64,000 bases of DNA from Methanobrevibacter sp. (GCF_017409525.1 NZ_JAFQSO010000001.1:1-64000), one strand, 5' to 3'. Positions 41,092 to 49,640 are shown, counted from the first letter of the stretch. A program made the numbers and translations. The notes: generated from the letters alone by a model not told the origin.

Positions 41092-42204
41092 TTAATTTTT
41101 TCTTCTTATCTTTCTCATTATTTTTCTTAAAGGGGCTGTTATTTTCCAACTTGTAGATGTTTCCATTTCTAGATTTTTCTTTTTTAGTTCTTCATTCTCT
41201 TCTTTTAATTTCTCAAAGGTGTATTTGCAATTTCCTTGATAGCGGTCCCTTAGGATTATTCTTTCCTCAACATTAGGTTCCGAATTGTATAGGTTATTCT
41301 TTGCAAATAAATCAATGACTTTCATCATTAATCCTGCTTTAAATGGATGGTGAGGTATTTCCTTATCTTCACTATAAAATATGACATCCAGTCCCTTGAA
41401 TTGGTCTTGATTAAAATGGTCTTGTATTAAAGGTATTGAATGGTCTTGTATATCAATTTCAGATTTTACATTAACGTAATATGTTATGTATGGAGCATAA
41501 TTCTCTCTTTTAAATAATTCTGGAGTATCAATCCTATACTTAATTTTTTCAATTACTTCCTCTTGTGTCAATCCGTCAAATTTTGGTGTTATCAAATCCA
41601 ATGCTCTTTTAACTAAATGTTGCTTGTAGTTTAAAATGGAAAATTGTGAATTATTTACCAGAACTTTAGAATGTTTTATTAGGGTTGCAAGACACACTGA
41701 AATGAATCCTCCTCCGGATGACCCGAAGAATAGAATATTGTCATTTATTACATTTTGATTTTTGGCTAGTTTTTTAATGATTTCAGATAATGTTTCAATG
41801 TACCACTGGTTGGCGTCACCTATCATCCATCCAATGCTTATGTTGTCGTCCCAGAATATCATTGGATCGGCAAAGACTATAACGGATTCATCGAATAATT
41901 CCGGCCAGCGCCATCTATGAAAATGGGGTGGGTCAATAGGTTTTCCATCTGAGGTTACCTTGTCTCTTCTAAATGCTCCAGGAGCCATGCAGATAATGTT
42001 TTTGTTTGTTGAGGCGAATTTAATAATCAGATAGAATGGTGCATCTTCATGGATTATTTCTAAAGCGAATTTTTCATCTAATGGGAATTCATATGATTCA
42101 ATATCTTCCATTTTCAGTTTAATGAGATTATCTGCTAAATTACTTATGCTGGCTCTTGCCTTATTAATAATTTCATCAGTTAATTCGAATTTTCCATTGA
42201 CCAT
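41092..42204 (-). CDS. Alpha/beta-hydrolase, accessory-Sec Asp2-like, with glycosyltransferase-type tail
   Basis: 370 residues, no signal peptide. A GxSxG nucleophile elbow (FFGSSGGGFISV, Ser at 163) and a late His-rich motif (EIPHHPFKAG) fit a serine hydrolase or acetyltransferase fold. The beta-strand pattern and PHFHRWRW segment recall Asp2-type proteins that modify glycans on surface adhesins. The C-terminal 60 residues are a coiled coil (KLKEENEELKKKNLEME) ending in TSWKITAPLRKIMRKIRRK, a basic tail often found on glycosyltransferases. It lies 14 bases after the radical SAM gene and probably forms an operon with it; RBS GGTGT precedes the ATG. Its substrate is unknown; surface glycan O-acetylation is only a guess. 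Confidence 0.55.
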   Translation of the reverse strand: MVNGKFELTDEIINKARASISNLADNLIKLKMEDIESYEFPLDEKFALEIIHEDAPFYLIIKFASTNKNIICMAPGAFRRDKVTSDGKPIDPPHFHRWRWPELFDESVIVFADPMIFWDDNISIGWMIGDANQWYIETLSEIIKKLAKNQNVINDNILFFGSSGGGFISVCLATLIKHSKVLVNNSQFSILNYKQHLVKRALDLITPKFDGLTQEEVIEKIKYRIDTPELFKRENYAPYITYYVNVKSEIDIQDHSIPLIQDHFNQDQFKGLDVIFYSEDKEIPHHPFKAGLMMKVIDLFAKNNLYNSEPNVEERIILRDRYQGNCKYTFEKLKEENEELKKKNLEMETSTSWKITAPLRKIMRKIRRKN

Positions 42205-42218
42205 ATAAACACCATTGG

Positions 42219-43199
42219 TTAATATTTATTTTTTAAAGACTCTTTAATATATCGATTAATGAATTTATCCAGTTCAGGTGAAACTTCACTTTTTTTAGGA
42301 CCCAACATATTTTCATCTGTAAATGTGCCCTTTAGGTCACGTCCTGCCCATTTCACTTCTTCTTCTACTCTTTTTCCATATTTTGTTCCAAACATCTTAA
42401 ATAGGGGGAATTTTGTTATCCCATTGGCTCCGCTTAAAATTAAAATGCCTATATTCGCCAGATTGTCAATCCAGGTTCCACAGATTATTTCTATATTTGG
42501 GAATGCCAATCTAACTTGGGCTACAACTTGAGCGTAATAAAGGGAAGCGGGTTGTGAAGAGTTTGCATAAACGGTTTCTTTATGGGGATTCAGTGAGTAG
42601 AATATCACTCTATCAATTTTATGGTCTTTAATGTAGTCTATTATGTATTGAACATCTTCAAGTGTTTCACCAAGCCCTAAAATTATTGTAATCGCTTTTT
42701 TAAATCCCAAACTTCCTGCAACATCCAGCATATTGCTGATGTCTTCTAGTTTTTTGGATGGACATACTTTTTCATGTATTTCTGGTTTGGCCACTTCGAC
42801 AGCGCCGGTAATTCCTTTTATTTCAGATTCGTATTCGTTTAATTCATCTGTTATTCCGGTATTTAGCCAAACTCCGTCTCCAGTAATTTCTTTTATATTG
42901 GTGGCAATTTCCTTGATTTCCTGTGTTGTAAATGATTTGTATCCTCCGGATAAAAATTCTATATTCCAGTCAAGACGTTTGCACATCTCCGCTTCAGCAT
43001 AGATGTTATTGATGTTTCGTCTAGCTTTGGTGGAATCTTTTATTTTCTCTTTTTGTGTTGACATGTAACAAAAAGCACAATCTCCCTTATCGCACCACCA
43101 TGATAAAAATACTGCTCTTTCAAGTGTTATTAAGTTGCCATGCTTGCTTAATGTTGTTTTATTGGCATTTCTTATTAAATCAAATATGTCATAATCCAT
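42219..43199 (-). CDS. Radical SAM protein (BioB/HmdB-like) with CX4CX2C cluster motif
   Basis: 326 residues. The putative cluster cysteines are C36, C41 and C44 (WWCDKGDCAFCYM), spaced CX4CX2C rather than the usual CX3CX2C. A TIM-barrel follows with the GGE-like strand (IEFLSGGYKS), AVEVAKPEIHEKVCPSK, and GLGETLEDVQYIIDYI, features of BioB/HydE/HmdB-type radical SAM enzymes. The reaction cannot be assigned. HmdB, which has a CX5CX2C motif and helps build the Fe-guanylylpyridinol cofactor of Hmd, is one possible relative, but no hmd gene is nearby. It is the first gene of a two-gene unit with the Asp2-like hydrolase and is transcribed away from the tRNA block. Confidence 0.7.
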   Translation of the reverse strand: MDYDIFDLIRNANKTTLSKHGNLITLERAVFLSWWCDKGDCAFCYMSTQKEKIKDSTKARRNINNIYAEAEMCKRLDWNIEFLSGGYKSFTTQEIKEIATNIKEITGDGVWLNTGITDELNEYESEIKGITGAVEVAKPEIHEKVCPSKKLEDISNMLDVAGSLGFKKAITIILGLGETLEDVQYIIDYIKDHKIDRVIFYSLNPHKETVYANSSQPASLYYAQVVAQVRLAFPNIEIICGTWIDNLANIGILILSGANGITKFPLFKMFGTKYGKRVEEEVKWAGRDLKGTFTDENMLGPKKSEVSPELDKFINRYIKESLKNKY

Positions 43200-43297
43200 A
43201 TTTGTATATAAGTTTCTTAAAGTTTATATATTAATTTGCGATAAATTAATTTGTTGATTTTTAATATTTCCTATTAAAAGTCCAAAAAACCAAAAGA

Positions 43298-43305
43298 TTT
43301 AAATA
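43298..43305 (+). promoter_or_regulatory. TATA box of the tRNA-Asn-Met-Glu-Leu-His cluster
   Basis: TTTAAATA preceded by AAAAG (BRE-like) at 43293-43305 predicts a start near 43330, about 65 bases before tRNA-Asn. The gaps between the five tRNAs are short and contain no comparable box, so one precursor transcript is likely. Confidence 0.45.
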
Positions 43306-43394
43306 CTATTGAAATAATATTTATCATTACTGTTTAAAGTCTTTTGATTTTTAAACATGGGTTTTATTTGGTTAAGTTAGATGGGTATTCTCAT

Positions 43395-43467
<73 letters not shown>

Positions 43468-43472
43468 CTTTT

Positions 43473-43546
43473 GGGCCCATAGCTTAGCCAGGTAGAGCGT
43501 CCGGCTCATAACCGGAAGGTCATGGGTTCGAACCCCATTGGGCCCA
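43473..43546 (+). tRNA. tRNA-Met(CAT), elongator type
   Basis: 74 nt; acceptor GGGCCCA pairs TGGGCCC, discriminator A; anticodon CAT in the loop CTCATAA. The ordinary first base pair argues against the initiator. A tRNA-Ile2 with a modified CAT anticodon cannot be fully excluded by eye. It follows tRNA-Asn by 5 bases. Confidence 0.9.
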
Positions 43547-43576
43547 TGTTAACTAAAACTTTATTTGTATGTGTAT

Positions 43577-43657
<81 letters not shown>

Positions 43658-43709
43658 AATTTGTTAAGATTTTTTATGGTTTCTATTGTATCCTTTCTTT
43701 TTGTTTTAA

Positions 43710-43792
43710 GCGGGGGTGCCCGAGAGGCCAAAGGGGACAGGCTTAGGACCTGTTGACGCAGGTCTACCAGGGTTCAAATCCCTGCTCCCGCA
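43710..43792 (+). tRNA. tRNA-Leu(TAG)
   Basis: 83 nt with a long variable arm, as expected for a class II tRNA. Acceptor GCGGGGG pairs CTCCCGC with one G-U pair; anticodon TAG in the loop CTTAGGA; discriminator A. Confidence 0.93.
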
Positions 43793-43821
43793 TTTTAACA
43801 ATTTTTATTTGATAGTATCTT

Positions 43822-43898
<77 letters not shown>

Positions 43899-43907
43899 TA
43901 ATAAAAC

Positions 43908-43920
43908 TTGTTTTTTTTTT
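43908..43920 (+). terminator. T-tract terminator of the tRNA cluster
   Basis: A run of ten T (43911-43920) begins 14 bases after tRNA-His. Archaeal RNA polymerase terminates efficiently at such tracts, and none occurs between the preceding tRNA genes. Confidence 0.6.
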
Positions 43921-44015
43921 CCAATTACTTTTCAAATGCTCTCGCATTTTTTTTAAATACTATTAGTTAAAATATTATTAATTAATTAAAAAACTTTTAG
44001 ATATTGAGTGTTATT

Positions 44016-44426
44016 ATGGCTAAAAAGGGGTCTGCTGAAGAAAGGGATTTGGTGCATAAACTATGGGAGAGAAATTTTGCTGCAATGAGGGCTCCTGCCT
44101 CTGGAGGGGCAACTAAAAATCCATTACCTGATGTCGTTGCCGGAAATGGGAAACTGTATTTGGCTATTGAAGTTAAAACAACAACCAAAGATAAAGTTTA
44201 TATTGATGAGCCTCAAATTTCTGCATTGTGTGAATTTTCTAAGATATTTGGTGCAAAACCATATATCGGGGTCAGATTTAAATATACTAAATGGCTTTTT
44301 TTGGAGCCTAAAAATACTCCAAGGACTAGAAATGGCAACTACAAAGTTGAAAAGGATTATGCATTGGAGAAAGGTTTGGAAATCGATGAAATTGCAGGCA
44401 TTGACAAACAAATGAAATTTGAATAA
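44016..44426 (+). CDS. hjc: Holliday junction resolvase Hjc
   Basis: 136 residues from the ATG at 44016; the frame is open to a TTG at 44004 but the family starts at MAKKGSAEERDL. Hjc is a dimeric PD-(D/E)xK nuclease that cuts four-way junctions during recombination and fork repair. Catalytic residues are visible: E9 in SAEERDLV, D39 in NPLPDVVAG, and E52 and K54 in LAIEVKTTT. Substrate-binding basic patches follow (KYTKWLFLEPKNTPRTRNG). It is flanked by tRNA-His and tRNA-Trp and appears to be a separate transcription unit. Confidence 0.93.
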   Translation: MAKKGSAEERDLVHKLWERNFAAMRAPASGGATKNPLPDVVAGNGKLYLAIEVKTTTKDKVYIDEPQISALCEFSKIFGAKPYIGVRFKYTKWLFLEPKNTPRTRNGNYKVEKDYALEKGLEIDEIAGIDKQMKFE

Positions 44427-44435
44427 ATGATAATC

Positions 44436-44444
44436 TTTATATAT
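44436..44444 (+). promoter_or_regulatory. TATA box of tRNA-Trp
   Basis: TTTATATAT at 44436-44444 predicts transcription from about 44467, 12 bases before the mature 5' end of tRNA-Trp. Confidence 0.6.
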
Positions 44445-44478
44445 CATTAAAATAAATGTACTACTGTATGTTATATGT

Positions 44479-44626
44479 GGGGTTATAGTGTAACCTGGCA
44501 TCATCTGGGACTCCAGTTGTCTTTGAAGAAATATACGCGTAACTGAACAGTATCCGTTGTGATGAACAATTGGAGTACTGAGGCAAGAGAAATCCCAGGA
44601 TCGGGGTTCAAATCCCTGTGACCCCA
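44479..44626 (+). tRNA. tRNA-Trp(CCA) with a 75-nt intron
   Basis: Acceptor GGGGTTA (44479-44485) pairs TGACCCC (44619-44625), discriminator A at 44626. The anticodon CCA is at 44513-44515. The anticodon stem TGGGA (44506-44510) pairs TCCCA (44593-44597) only after removal of 44517-44591, so the intron sits at the canonical 37/38 position. The intron carries a box C/D guide RNA. Splicing would use the archaeal endonuclease at a bulge-helix-bulge; the exact cut sites are placed by tRNA geometry and could shift by a base. Confidence 0.92.
44517..44591 (+). ncRNA. Box C/D sRNA inside the tRNA-Trp intron
   Basis: The 75-nt intron has all four boxes in order and at standard spacing: C-like TGAAGA (44524-44529), D' CTGA (44543-44546), a 12-nt spacer, C' GTGATGA (44559-44565), and D CTGA (44578-44581). 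The 12-nt guide before box D pairs over 10 bases with ACTCCAGTTG at 44510-44519 (one G-U pair). The fifth guide base upstream of D (44573) faces C34 of the anticodon (44513), predicting 2'-O-methylation of C34, as established for the Haloferax tRNA-Trp intron. The target reaches into the intron, so it acts before splicing. The D' guide (44531-44542) finds no match in this tRNA. Confidence 0.85.
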
Positions 44627-44687
44627 TTTTTATATAAAACTATTTTTTTCAAAACTTTTAATTACTTTCTTGTTTATATTATCTTTC

Positions 44688-45293
44688 ATGTCAAGTATTG
44701 TTTTTATAATGGGATTCAACTACGATTCAAATTGCTATTTGATTGATAAAAATATATTGGTTGATACCGGTGCAGGTCAAAATAAGGATTATTTGTTCTC
44801 AAAACTTCGTGAAAATGGTGTTGAAGCCGAAGATATTGAATTGGTTGTAAATACGCATTGTCATTTTGACCATATAGGTGGTAATCATTTCTTTCCAGAT
44901 GCTAAAATTGCAGTTCATAAATTGGATGCAATTTCCATTAGAAATGAGGATACTTTAGGCACTTCAATGTCCGCTTTTGAGGGTGTTGACAATTCAAGGG
45001 TCGATATTGAGCTTGAAGAAGGAGATAAAATCGGAGATTTTGAAGTTATACATACTCCCGGCCATACCAGCGGCGGAATTTGTATGTGGGATGGCAAAAA
45101 TTTAATTTCAGGAGACACTATATTTGCCGGTGGAGGTGTCGGCAGGATGGACATTGGCGGTAACTATCAGGACATGAAAAACAGCGTTGAAAAATTAATG
45201 AAATTTGACGTTAAAAATATCTATCCTGGGCATGGTCCGATAGTGGAAAGAAATGGAAAAGACCATATTAGGTTGTCTTATTCCTATCTATAA
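44688..45293 (+). CDS. Metallo-beta-lactamase-fold hydrolase (glyoxalase II-like)
   Basis: 201 residues from the ATG at 44688. The frame extends to a TTG at 44670, and an ATG at 44709 is a shorter option; the first beta strand (SSIVFIMGFNYDSNCYLI) favours 44688. The di-metal site is complete: THCHFDHIGG (HxHxDH), the HTPGHTSGG histidine, the SGDTIFAGG aspartate and the late IYPGHGPI histidine, as in glyoxalase II-like hydrolases. The thioester or other substrate is unknown. Its 3' end overlaps the convergent trkA by 6 bases. Confidence 0.85.
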   Translation: MSSIVFIMGFNYDSNCYLIDKNILVDTGAGQNKDYLFSKLRENGVEAEDIELVVNTHCHFDHIGGNHFFPDAKIAVHKLDAISIRNEDTLGTSMSAFEGVDNSRVDIELEEGDKIGDFEVIHTPGHTSGGICMWDGKNLISGDTIFAGGGVGRMDIGGNYQDMKNSVEKLMKFDVKNIYPGHGPIVERNGKDHIRLSYSYL

Positions 45294-45941
45294 TCTTTCT
45301 AATTTTCTAGATACTTTTTTCATTGTTCCTCTTCTAACAAGAATTGAAACTTTTTGTCCACGGCTGATTGTATTGTCTGGTTGTGGAATTACTAATTTTC
45401 CATTTTCATACATGGCGATGATATTATAATCTTTGGTAGGTGAAATGTCTTTATAACGTTTCCCAACAACTTTATCGTTGGTTATTGTCATTTCAATAAT
45501 TTCCGCATCACCTTCACCAAGTGTTGTTAATTTGGATGCTGTTGGATTTGTTACAAATTGCGCTAAATCTCTGGCGGCACTTATTTCTGGGCTGATTACC
45601 CTATCAATCCCAACTTCTTTAAATGCTTCTTCGTGATCAGGATTACTTACACGTGCAATTATTGTTTCAACATCATATTTTCTAACTAGAATGCATGAAA
45701 GTAAGTTTGCTTCATCATTTCCAGTAGTTGCTATAAAATAATCAGCGTCTTCAATATTACTTTCTTCAAGTAATTTTGAACTAGTACCATTTCCGCAAAT
45801 AACAAGTGCATCCAATTCAGATGCGACTTCTGCACATAATGTTTCGTCATTTTCAATTAAAGTAATGTCAAAACCTTCTTCAATCAATAAATTCGAAAGA
45901 GCAAGCCCAACACGACCTCCTCCCATAATAATTGCATACAT
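45288..45941 (-). CDS. trkA: Potassium uptake regulatory subunit TrkA
   Basis: 217 residues: one RCK unit. The N-terminal Rossmann domain (MYAIIMGGGRVGLALSNLL, then IENDETLCAEVASELDALV and ISPEISAARDLAQFV) binds NAD(H) or ATP, and the C-terminal TrkA_C domain starts around residue 140 (EIIEMTITNDKVVGKRYKDI). It forms the cytoplasmic ring that gates TrkH, whose gene lies 54 bases upstream on the same strand; the two form an operon. Confidence 0.93.
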   Translation of the reverse strand: MYAIIMGGGRVGLALSNLLIEEGFDITLIENDETLCAEVASELDALVICGNGTSSKLLEESNIEDADYFIATTGNDEANLLSCILVRKYDVETIIARVSNPDHEEAFKEVGIDRVISPEISAARDLAQFVTNPTASKLTTLGEGDAEIIEMTITNDKVVGKRYKDISPTKDYNIIAMYENGKLVIPQPDNTISRGQKVSILVRRGTMKKVSRKLERL

Positions 45942-45995
45942 CTAATCGCCTCATTAACAATTAATAATCAATATTTATTTTATGTTAATATAAAT

Positions 45996-47429
45996 TTATC
46001 TTTTGAAAATTTCGAAGATTGCTCTTAATGTGATTAGCGCAGGGTATATTTCTAATCTTCCAGTCCACATATTAAATATGCTAATTAACTTTAATGGGGC
46101 TTCAAGACCAAAATCAATTTCTCCTAGCGTTAAACCTACATTCCCTTGAATAGAAATAGTGTCGAATAGACTATTGAATGGGTCATGACCATATAAACAG
46201 AATAAAGACCATGTAATTAAAATGCAAATCAGATACAGGGTTATATAGTTTCCACTATCGCCAACGGCCTTTTCGGATACTTTTGTATTTGAAATTTTTA
46301 TTGGAACGACTCTTCCTTCGGGAGATAAAATTTCACGGATGTGCTTATAGATTCCTTTAAAGAAAATAATGACTCTTGAAAGCTTGATTGCACCTACAGT
46401 TGAACCGCTTGAACCGCCAACTAACATCAGGCCCATTATGCATATCAAGACAAATGATGGCCACCCAGCCATTATTTCCGCCCCTTTAATACTTGATCCT
46501 GTTGTTGTTGCAGCGGATACTACTGTAAATAGTAAGTCCATAGGGATTATGTTTGATGCAAAGTAAAGCATTAATGTGACAATTGCTATTACGGTTATCA
46601 TCACTTTAAATTGCAGATCATGAAACAATGATTTTCCTCTGGTTTTGATAACCTTGTAATGCACTAAAAAGCTTGTCGCTCCAAGAATCATTAATATGAT
46701 TGATATGAAATAAATCACATCGCTTTGGTAATATCCAATGTTTGCATTCTTGATGCTCATTCCGCCGGTTGATATGGTTGTGAAAGTATTGCAAACAGAA
46801 TCGAAAAGGGGCATTCCTGCAAGCAAATATAGAATAATTCCAAAGGTGGTATAAATCAAATAAATCCTTATGGTATGCTTTAGGGTTGTTTTGATACTTG
46901 GCTTTAATTTTTCTTCCCGTGCCTCTGATTGGTATAATTTTGAAGAAGAGGTTCCCGGTCTTGTTAAAATCGCAACAATCATAACGATTATCCCTAAACC
47001 TCCAACCCACTGTTCAAGTGATCTGAAAAACAATATGCTGTGGGGTAGAATTTCAACATTTTGATACATTGTCACTCCACTTCCGGTTAAAGCGGACATG
47101 CTTTCAAAGACACCATTTACCATGCTCAAATCGCTTACCATCAGCATGACAAGTCCTCCTATGATACTTGCCCATAACCAAGCCAATGCGGAGATTATCA
47201 TCCCATGTTTTAATCGCATTTTTCGTGAAGAATATTTGTCAAATGCTTTTATGCAAATGTATCCTAGAATTATTGATATTAAACTAGGCACTATAAATCC
47301 TAAAAAATTAAATTCGAGATATAGCAGGTCAACAATTATTGGGATAAGGCATAACACTCCTATTCCAATCATTATCATCCCGGAATTTCTGACTACTATA
47401 AATAAGTCAGTTTTGTTAATATATCTCAT
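45996..47429 (-). CDS. trkH: Potassium transporter TrkH
   Basis: 477 residues with about ten membrane helices. The four pore-loop repeats of the Trk/Ktr/HKT family are seen by their filter glycines: ALTGSGVTMY, ISTGGMSIKN, TTTGSSIKGA and IQGNVGLTLG. The segment GGSSGSTVGAIKLSRVIIFF matches the family. It imports potassium together with the TrkA ring encoded next. It is divergent from the flippase-like gene at 47497 over a 67-base promoter gap. Confidence 0.93.
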   Translation of the reverse strand: MRYINKTDLFIVVRNSGMIMIGIGVLCLIPIIVDLLYLEFNFLGFIVPSLISIILGYICIKAFDKYSSRKMRLKHGMIISALAWLWASIIGGLVMLMVSDLSMVNGVFESMSALTGSGVTMYQNVEILPHSILFFRSLEQWVGGLGIIVMIVAILTRPGTSSSKLYQSEAREEKLKPSIKTTLKHTIRIYLIYTTFGIILYLLAGMPLFDSVCNTFTTISTGGMSIKNANIGYYQSDVIYFISIILMILGATSFLVHYKVIKTRGKSLFHDLQFKVMITVIAIVTLMLYFASNIIPMDLLFTVVSAATTTGSSIKGAEIMAGWPSFVLICIMGLMLVGGSSGSTVGAIKLSRVIIFFKGIYKHIREILSPEGRVVPIKISNTKVSEKAVGDSGNYITLYLICILITWSLFCLYGHDPFNSLFDTISIQGNVGLTLGEIDFGLEAPLKLISIFNMWTGRLEIYPALITLRAIFEIFKR

Positions 47430-47496
47430 ATAGTGTAAATATTGAATAAATGTCTATATAAATTTATAAGTATTAAAAGATTAAATTATTATTAAG

Positions 47497-48555
47497 ATGG
47501 ATAAAAAATCAATATTTTTCTTGGGTATAAGTATTCTAATTCTTATAATAATGCTGTGGTTTGTAGGAATAGATAAGGTTATCGATGCTTTAAAATTGGC
47601 TAATATGACTTTACTACTTTTAGCTTTGCTTGTTCAGGTCTTTCTTTATTTCTTGTATACTTTGCGCTGGCAAATACTTAATAAATTGGCAGATATGGAT
47701 GTGAGTATTAAAAAATTACTTCCAATGGTTTTAGTGGGTCTTGCTGTTAATAATATTACTCCGTCCGGACGTGGCGGTGGAGAACCTGTAAGGGCATATA
47801 TTTTATCTAAAGAAAATGAGGAATATCATTTTGAAGAATCTTTAGCAACTGTTGTCACGGATAGGGCTTTGGATACACTTCCATTTGTCTTATTGGCGGC
47901 GATTACCATCGCATCCATGGCTTTATTTTTTAATTTTGATTTATGGTTGATTGTGGTAATGGTTGCAGCGGTTATAGCTATCATTATCATTTTGGCCGTT
48001 CTTATTTATATGTGTATCAATATAGAATTCGGTAAAAGAGTTGATGGATGGATTATCGGTCTTGTCAGACGATTTTATAAGAAAAATTCTGAAAAATTGG
48101 AAAATCAAATTCATAAAGCAATTTTTGGTTTTCAGGATACCATGAAATTGTTGATTTCCAATAAAAAAGGTTTAATTTACACTCTTTCATTATCATTTTT
48201 CATATGGTTTTTAGAAATCTTCAGAGTTTATTTGGTGTTTTTAGCATTTGGCGCTAATGTTAGTTTCATTATTATTGCAGAGGTATTCATTGTATCCTCC
48301 TTGGTTGGCATGATTCCTCTTCTTCCTGGAGGTCTTGGCGCTATCGATGGGACAATGATTCTGATTTTCTCAACTGCTGGTGTTTCTCCATCCATAAGTG
48401 CTGCTGCCACCGTTATTGAAAGATTAATTTCATTTTGGCTAGCAACAATTTTGGGCATGGTAATTTTACCGTATTACGGATCATCAGTTTTAGATAAAAT
48501 TTCGTTTAGTTCATCTGATGAAATAGAAGAGTCGTCTGATGATAGTGATGAATAA
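47497..48555 (+). CDS. AglD/LPG-synthase-type integral membrane protein (UPF0104)
   Basis: 352 residues with about eight membrane helices. It belongs to the lysylphosphatidylglycerol-synthase transmembrane/UPF0104 family: TLRWQILNK, LVGLAVNNITPSGRGGGEPVRAY, and near the end FIVSSLVGMIPLLPGGLGAIDG. Family members include the membrane domain of MprF, which flips lipids, and the AglD C-terminal domain; a lipid or dolichol-sugar flippase role is likely but unproven. It ends in an acidic Ser/Asp/Glu tail (SSSDEIEESSDDSDE). A TATA-like box about 30 bases upstream suggests a near-leaderless mRNA. The acyltransferase gene follows after 11 bases. Confidence 0.8.
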   Translation: MDKKSIFFLGISILILIIMLWFVGIDKVIDALKLANMTLLLLALLVQVFLYFLYTLRWQILNKLADMDVSIKKLLPMVLVGLAVNNITPSGRGGGEPVRAYILSKENEEYHFEESLATVVTDRALDTLPFVLLAAITIASMALFFNFDLWLIVVMVAAVIAIIIILAVLIYMCINIEFGKRVDGWIIGLVRRFYKKNSEKLENQIHKAIFGFQDTMKLLISNKKGLIYTLSLSFFIWFLEIFRVYLVFLAFGANVSFIIIAEVFIVSSLVGMIPLLPGGLGAIDGTMILIFSTAGVSPSISAAATVIERLISFWLATILGMVILPYYGSSVLDKISFSSSDEIEESSDDSDE

Positions 48556-48566
48556 GGGGCAGTAAT

Positions 48567-49640
48567 ATGGTTAATTCTAGCCAATCCAAGCGAATTTTTT
48601 ATTTTGATGCTTTGAGGGCTGTGGCTATTCTTTTTGTGGTTTTATTGCATGTTACTGGCCATCTTGGCGAGATGATGAATTATAATGTTTCCACCATCTA
48701 TTCATTCAGCGGTTTATTTGAAACATTCGGAAATAATTTTTTCAAAATAGGTGTTGATTTGTTTTTCATGTTGTCCGGCGCTTTACTGCTTGGACGTGAT
48801 TGGGATATCAGAGGTTTTTTATCTAAAAGAATTCCACGCATTGCGAAGCCATTTGTATTTTGGTCATTGGTATTTTCTGTAATGCTATTTGTTGTTTCAT
48901 ATGTTATTCCAAGCCTAAATCTTGTTGACCAGCATGGTATTTACGGATTTTTAAAGGTGTTTTGGGACACATTAATGTTTAAGGCTCCGGGGTCTGCAGT
49001 ATACTGGTTCTTCTGGACGATGTTGGGTGTGTATTTGGCAATGCCGATATTGAACAAATGGATTAAGCATTCCGAGTTGTCCGAGTTGGAATACTTTTTG
49101 GTTATTTGGATTGTTTCCACATTATTTGACTATACTCTAATGGTTGAATGCCCTGTAAAATTGTCTTATTTTACAAGCCCATTCGGTTTGGTGGTTTTAG
49201 GTTACTATCTAAGGTATACGGAAAGGAAGGTATTTAACAATGCCCTCATTGCCCTGGCTTTAATTATAGTTCCCGCTATTGTGATGTTTGTTTATTCATG
49301 TTCTGTTGTGGATACGAATATCCTGTTCACGTTTCATAGGTATGCAATTTTACCTATAATCGAAGTTATTGGAGTATTCTGTCTGTTTAAGACAAGCAAA
49401 TATTTAAATAACCCTAATGATTTCATTAAAAGGTTCGTTTCATCAATTGCAATGTGTAGTTATGGAATGTATTTGATTCATAGTCAACTTATTATGGTAT
49501 TTAGAAAGGTTTTGCACGTATCATTTAACTTCACTATTGACTATCTAATACTATTCTTCGTTGGTTTCATCTTATCGTGGTTTATAATTTACATACTGTC
49601 CAAAATCCCATATGTTAATGAATTTGTTGGCGTTAAATAA
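48567..49640 (+). CDS. Membrane-bound acyltransferase, family 3
   Basis: 357 residues with about ten membrane helices. The start shows the family signature FDALRAVAILFVVLLHVTGH (catalytic His after the first helix) and later FFKIGVDLFFMLSGALLLGR and a SRIPRI-like basic loop (LSKRIPRIAKPFVFW). Such enzymes transfer acetyl or other acyl groups to extracellular sugars or lipids. RBS GGGG precedes the ATG. It is co-transcribed with the preceding flippase-like gene, consistent with decoration of an envelope glycan or lipid; the substrate is not known. Confidence 0.85.
   Translation: MVNSSQSKRIFYFDALRAVAILFVVLLHVTGHLGEMMNYNVSTIYSFSGLFETFGNNFFKIGVDLFFMLSGALLLGRDWDIRGFLSKRIPRIAKPFVFWSLVFSVMLFVVSYVIPSLNLVDQHGIYGFLKVFWDTLMFKAPGSAVYWFFWTMLGVYLAMPILNKWIKHSELSELEYFLVIWIVSTLFDYTLMVECPVKLSYFTSPFGLVVLGYYLRYTERKVFNNALIALALIIVPAIVMFVYSCSVVDTNILFTFHRYAILPIIEVIGVFCLFKTSKYLNNPNDFIKRFVSSIAMCSYGMYLIHSQLIMVFRKVLHVSFNFTIDYLILFFVGFILSWFIIYILSKIPYVNEFVGVK

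Noticed and set aside
42219-43199. Assignment of the radical SAM gene as HmdB
   Set aside because: HmdB has a CX5CX2C motif and is expected near hmd genes; here the spacing is CX4CX2C and no hmd gene is present.
43473-43546. tRNA-Met(CAT) as initiator tRNA
   Set aside because: Its acceptor is fully paired as GGGCCCA/TGGGCCC, and the stem next to the anticodon lacks the run of three G-C pairs diagnostic of initiators.
44004-44015. TTG at 44004 as the hjc start
   Set aside because: It would add MSVI before the conserved MAKKGSAEERDL; the ATG at 44016 matches the family N-terminus.
44124-44627. Minus-strand open frame covering hjc and tRNA-Trp
   Set aside because: It is antisense to a clear nuclease gene and a tRNA, with no recognisable domain or ribosome binding site.
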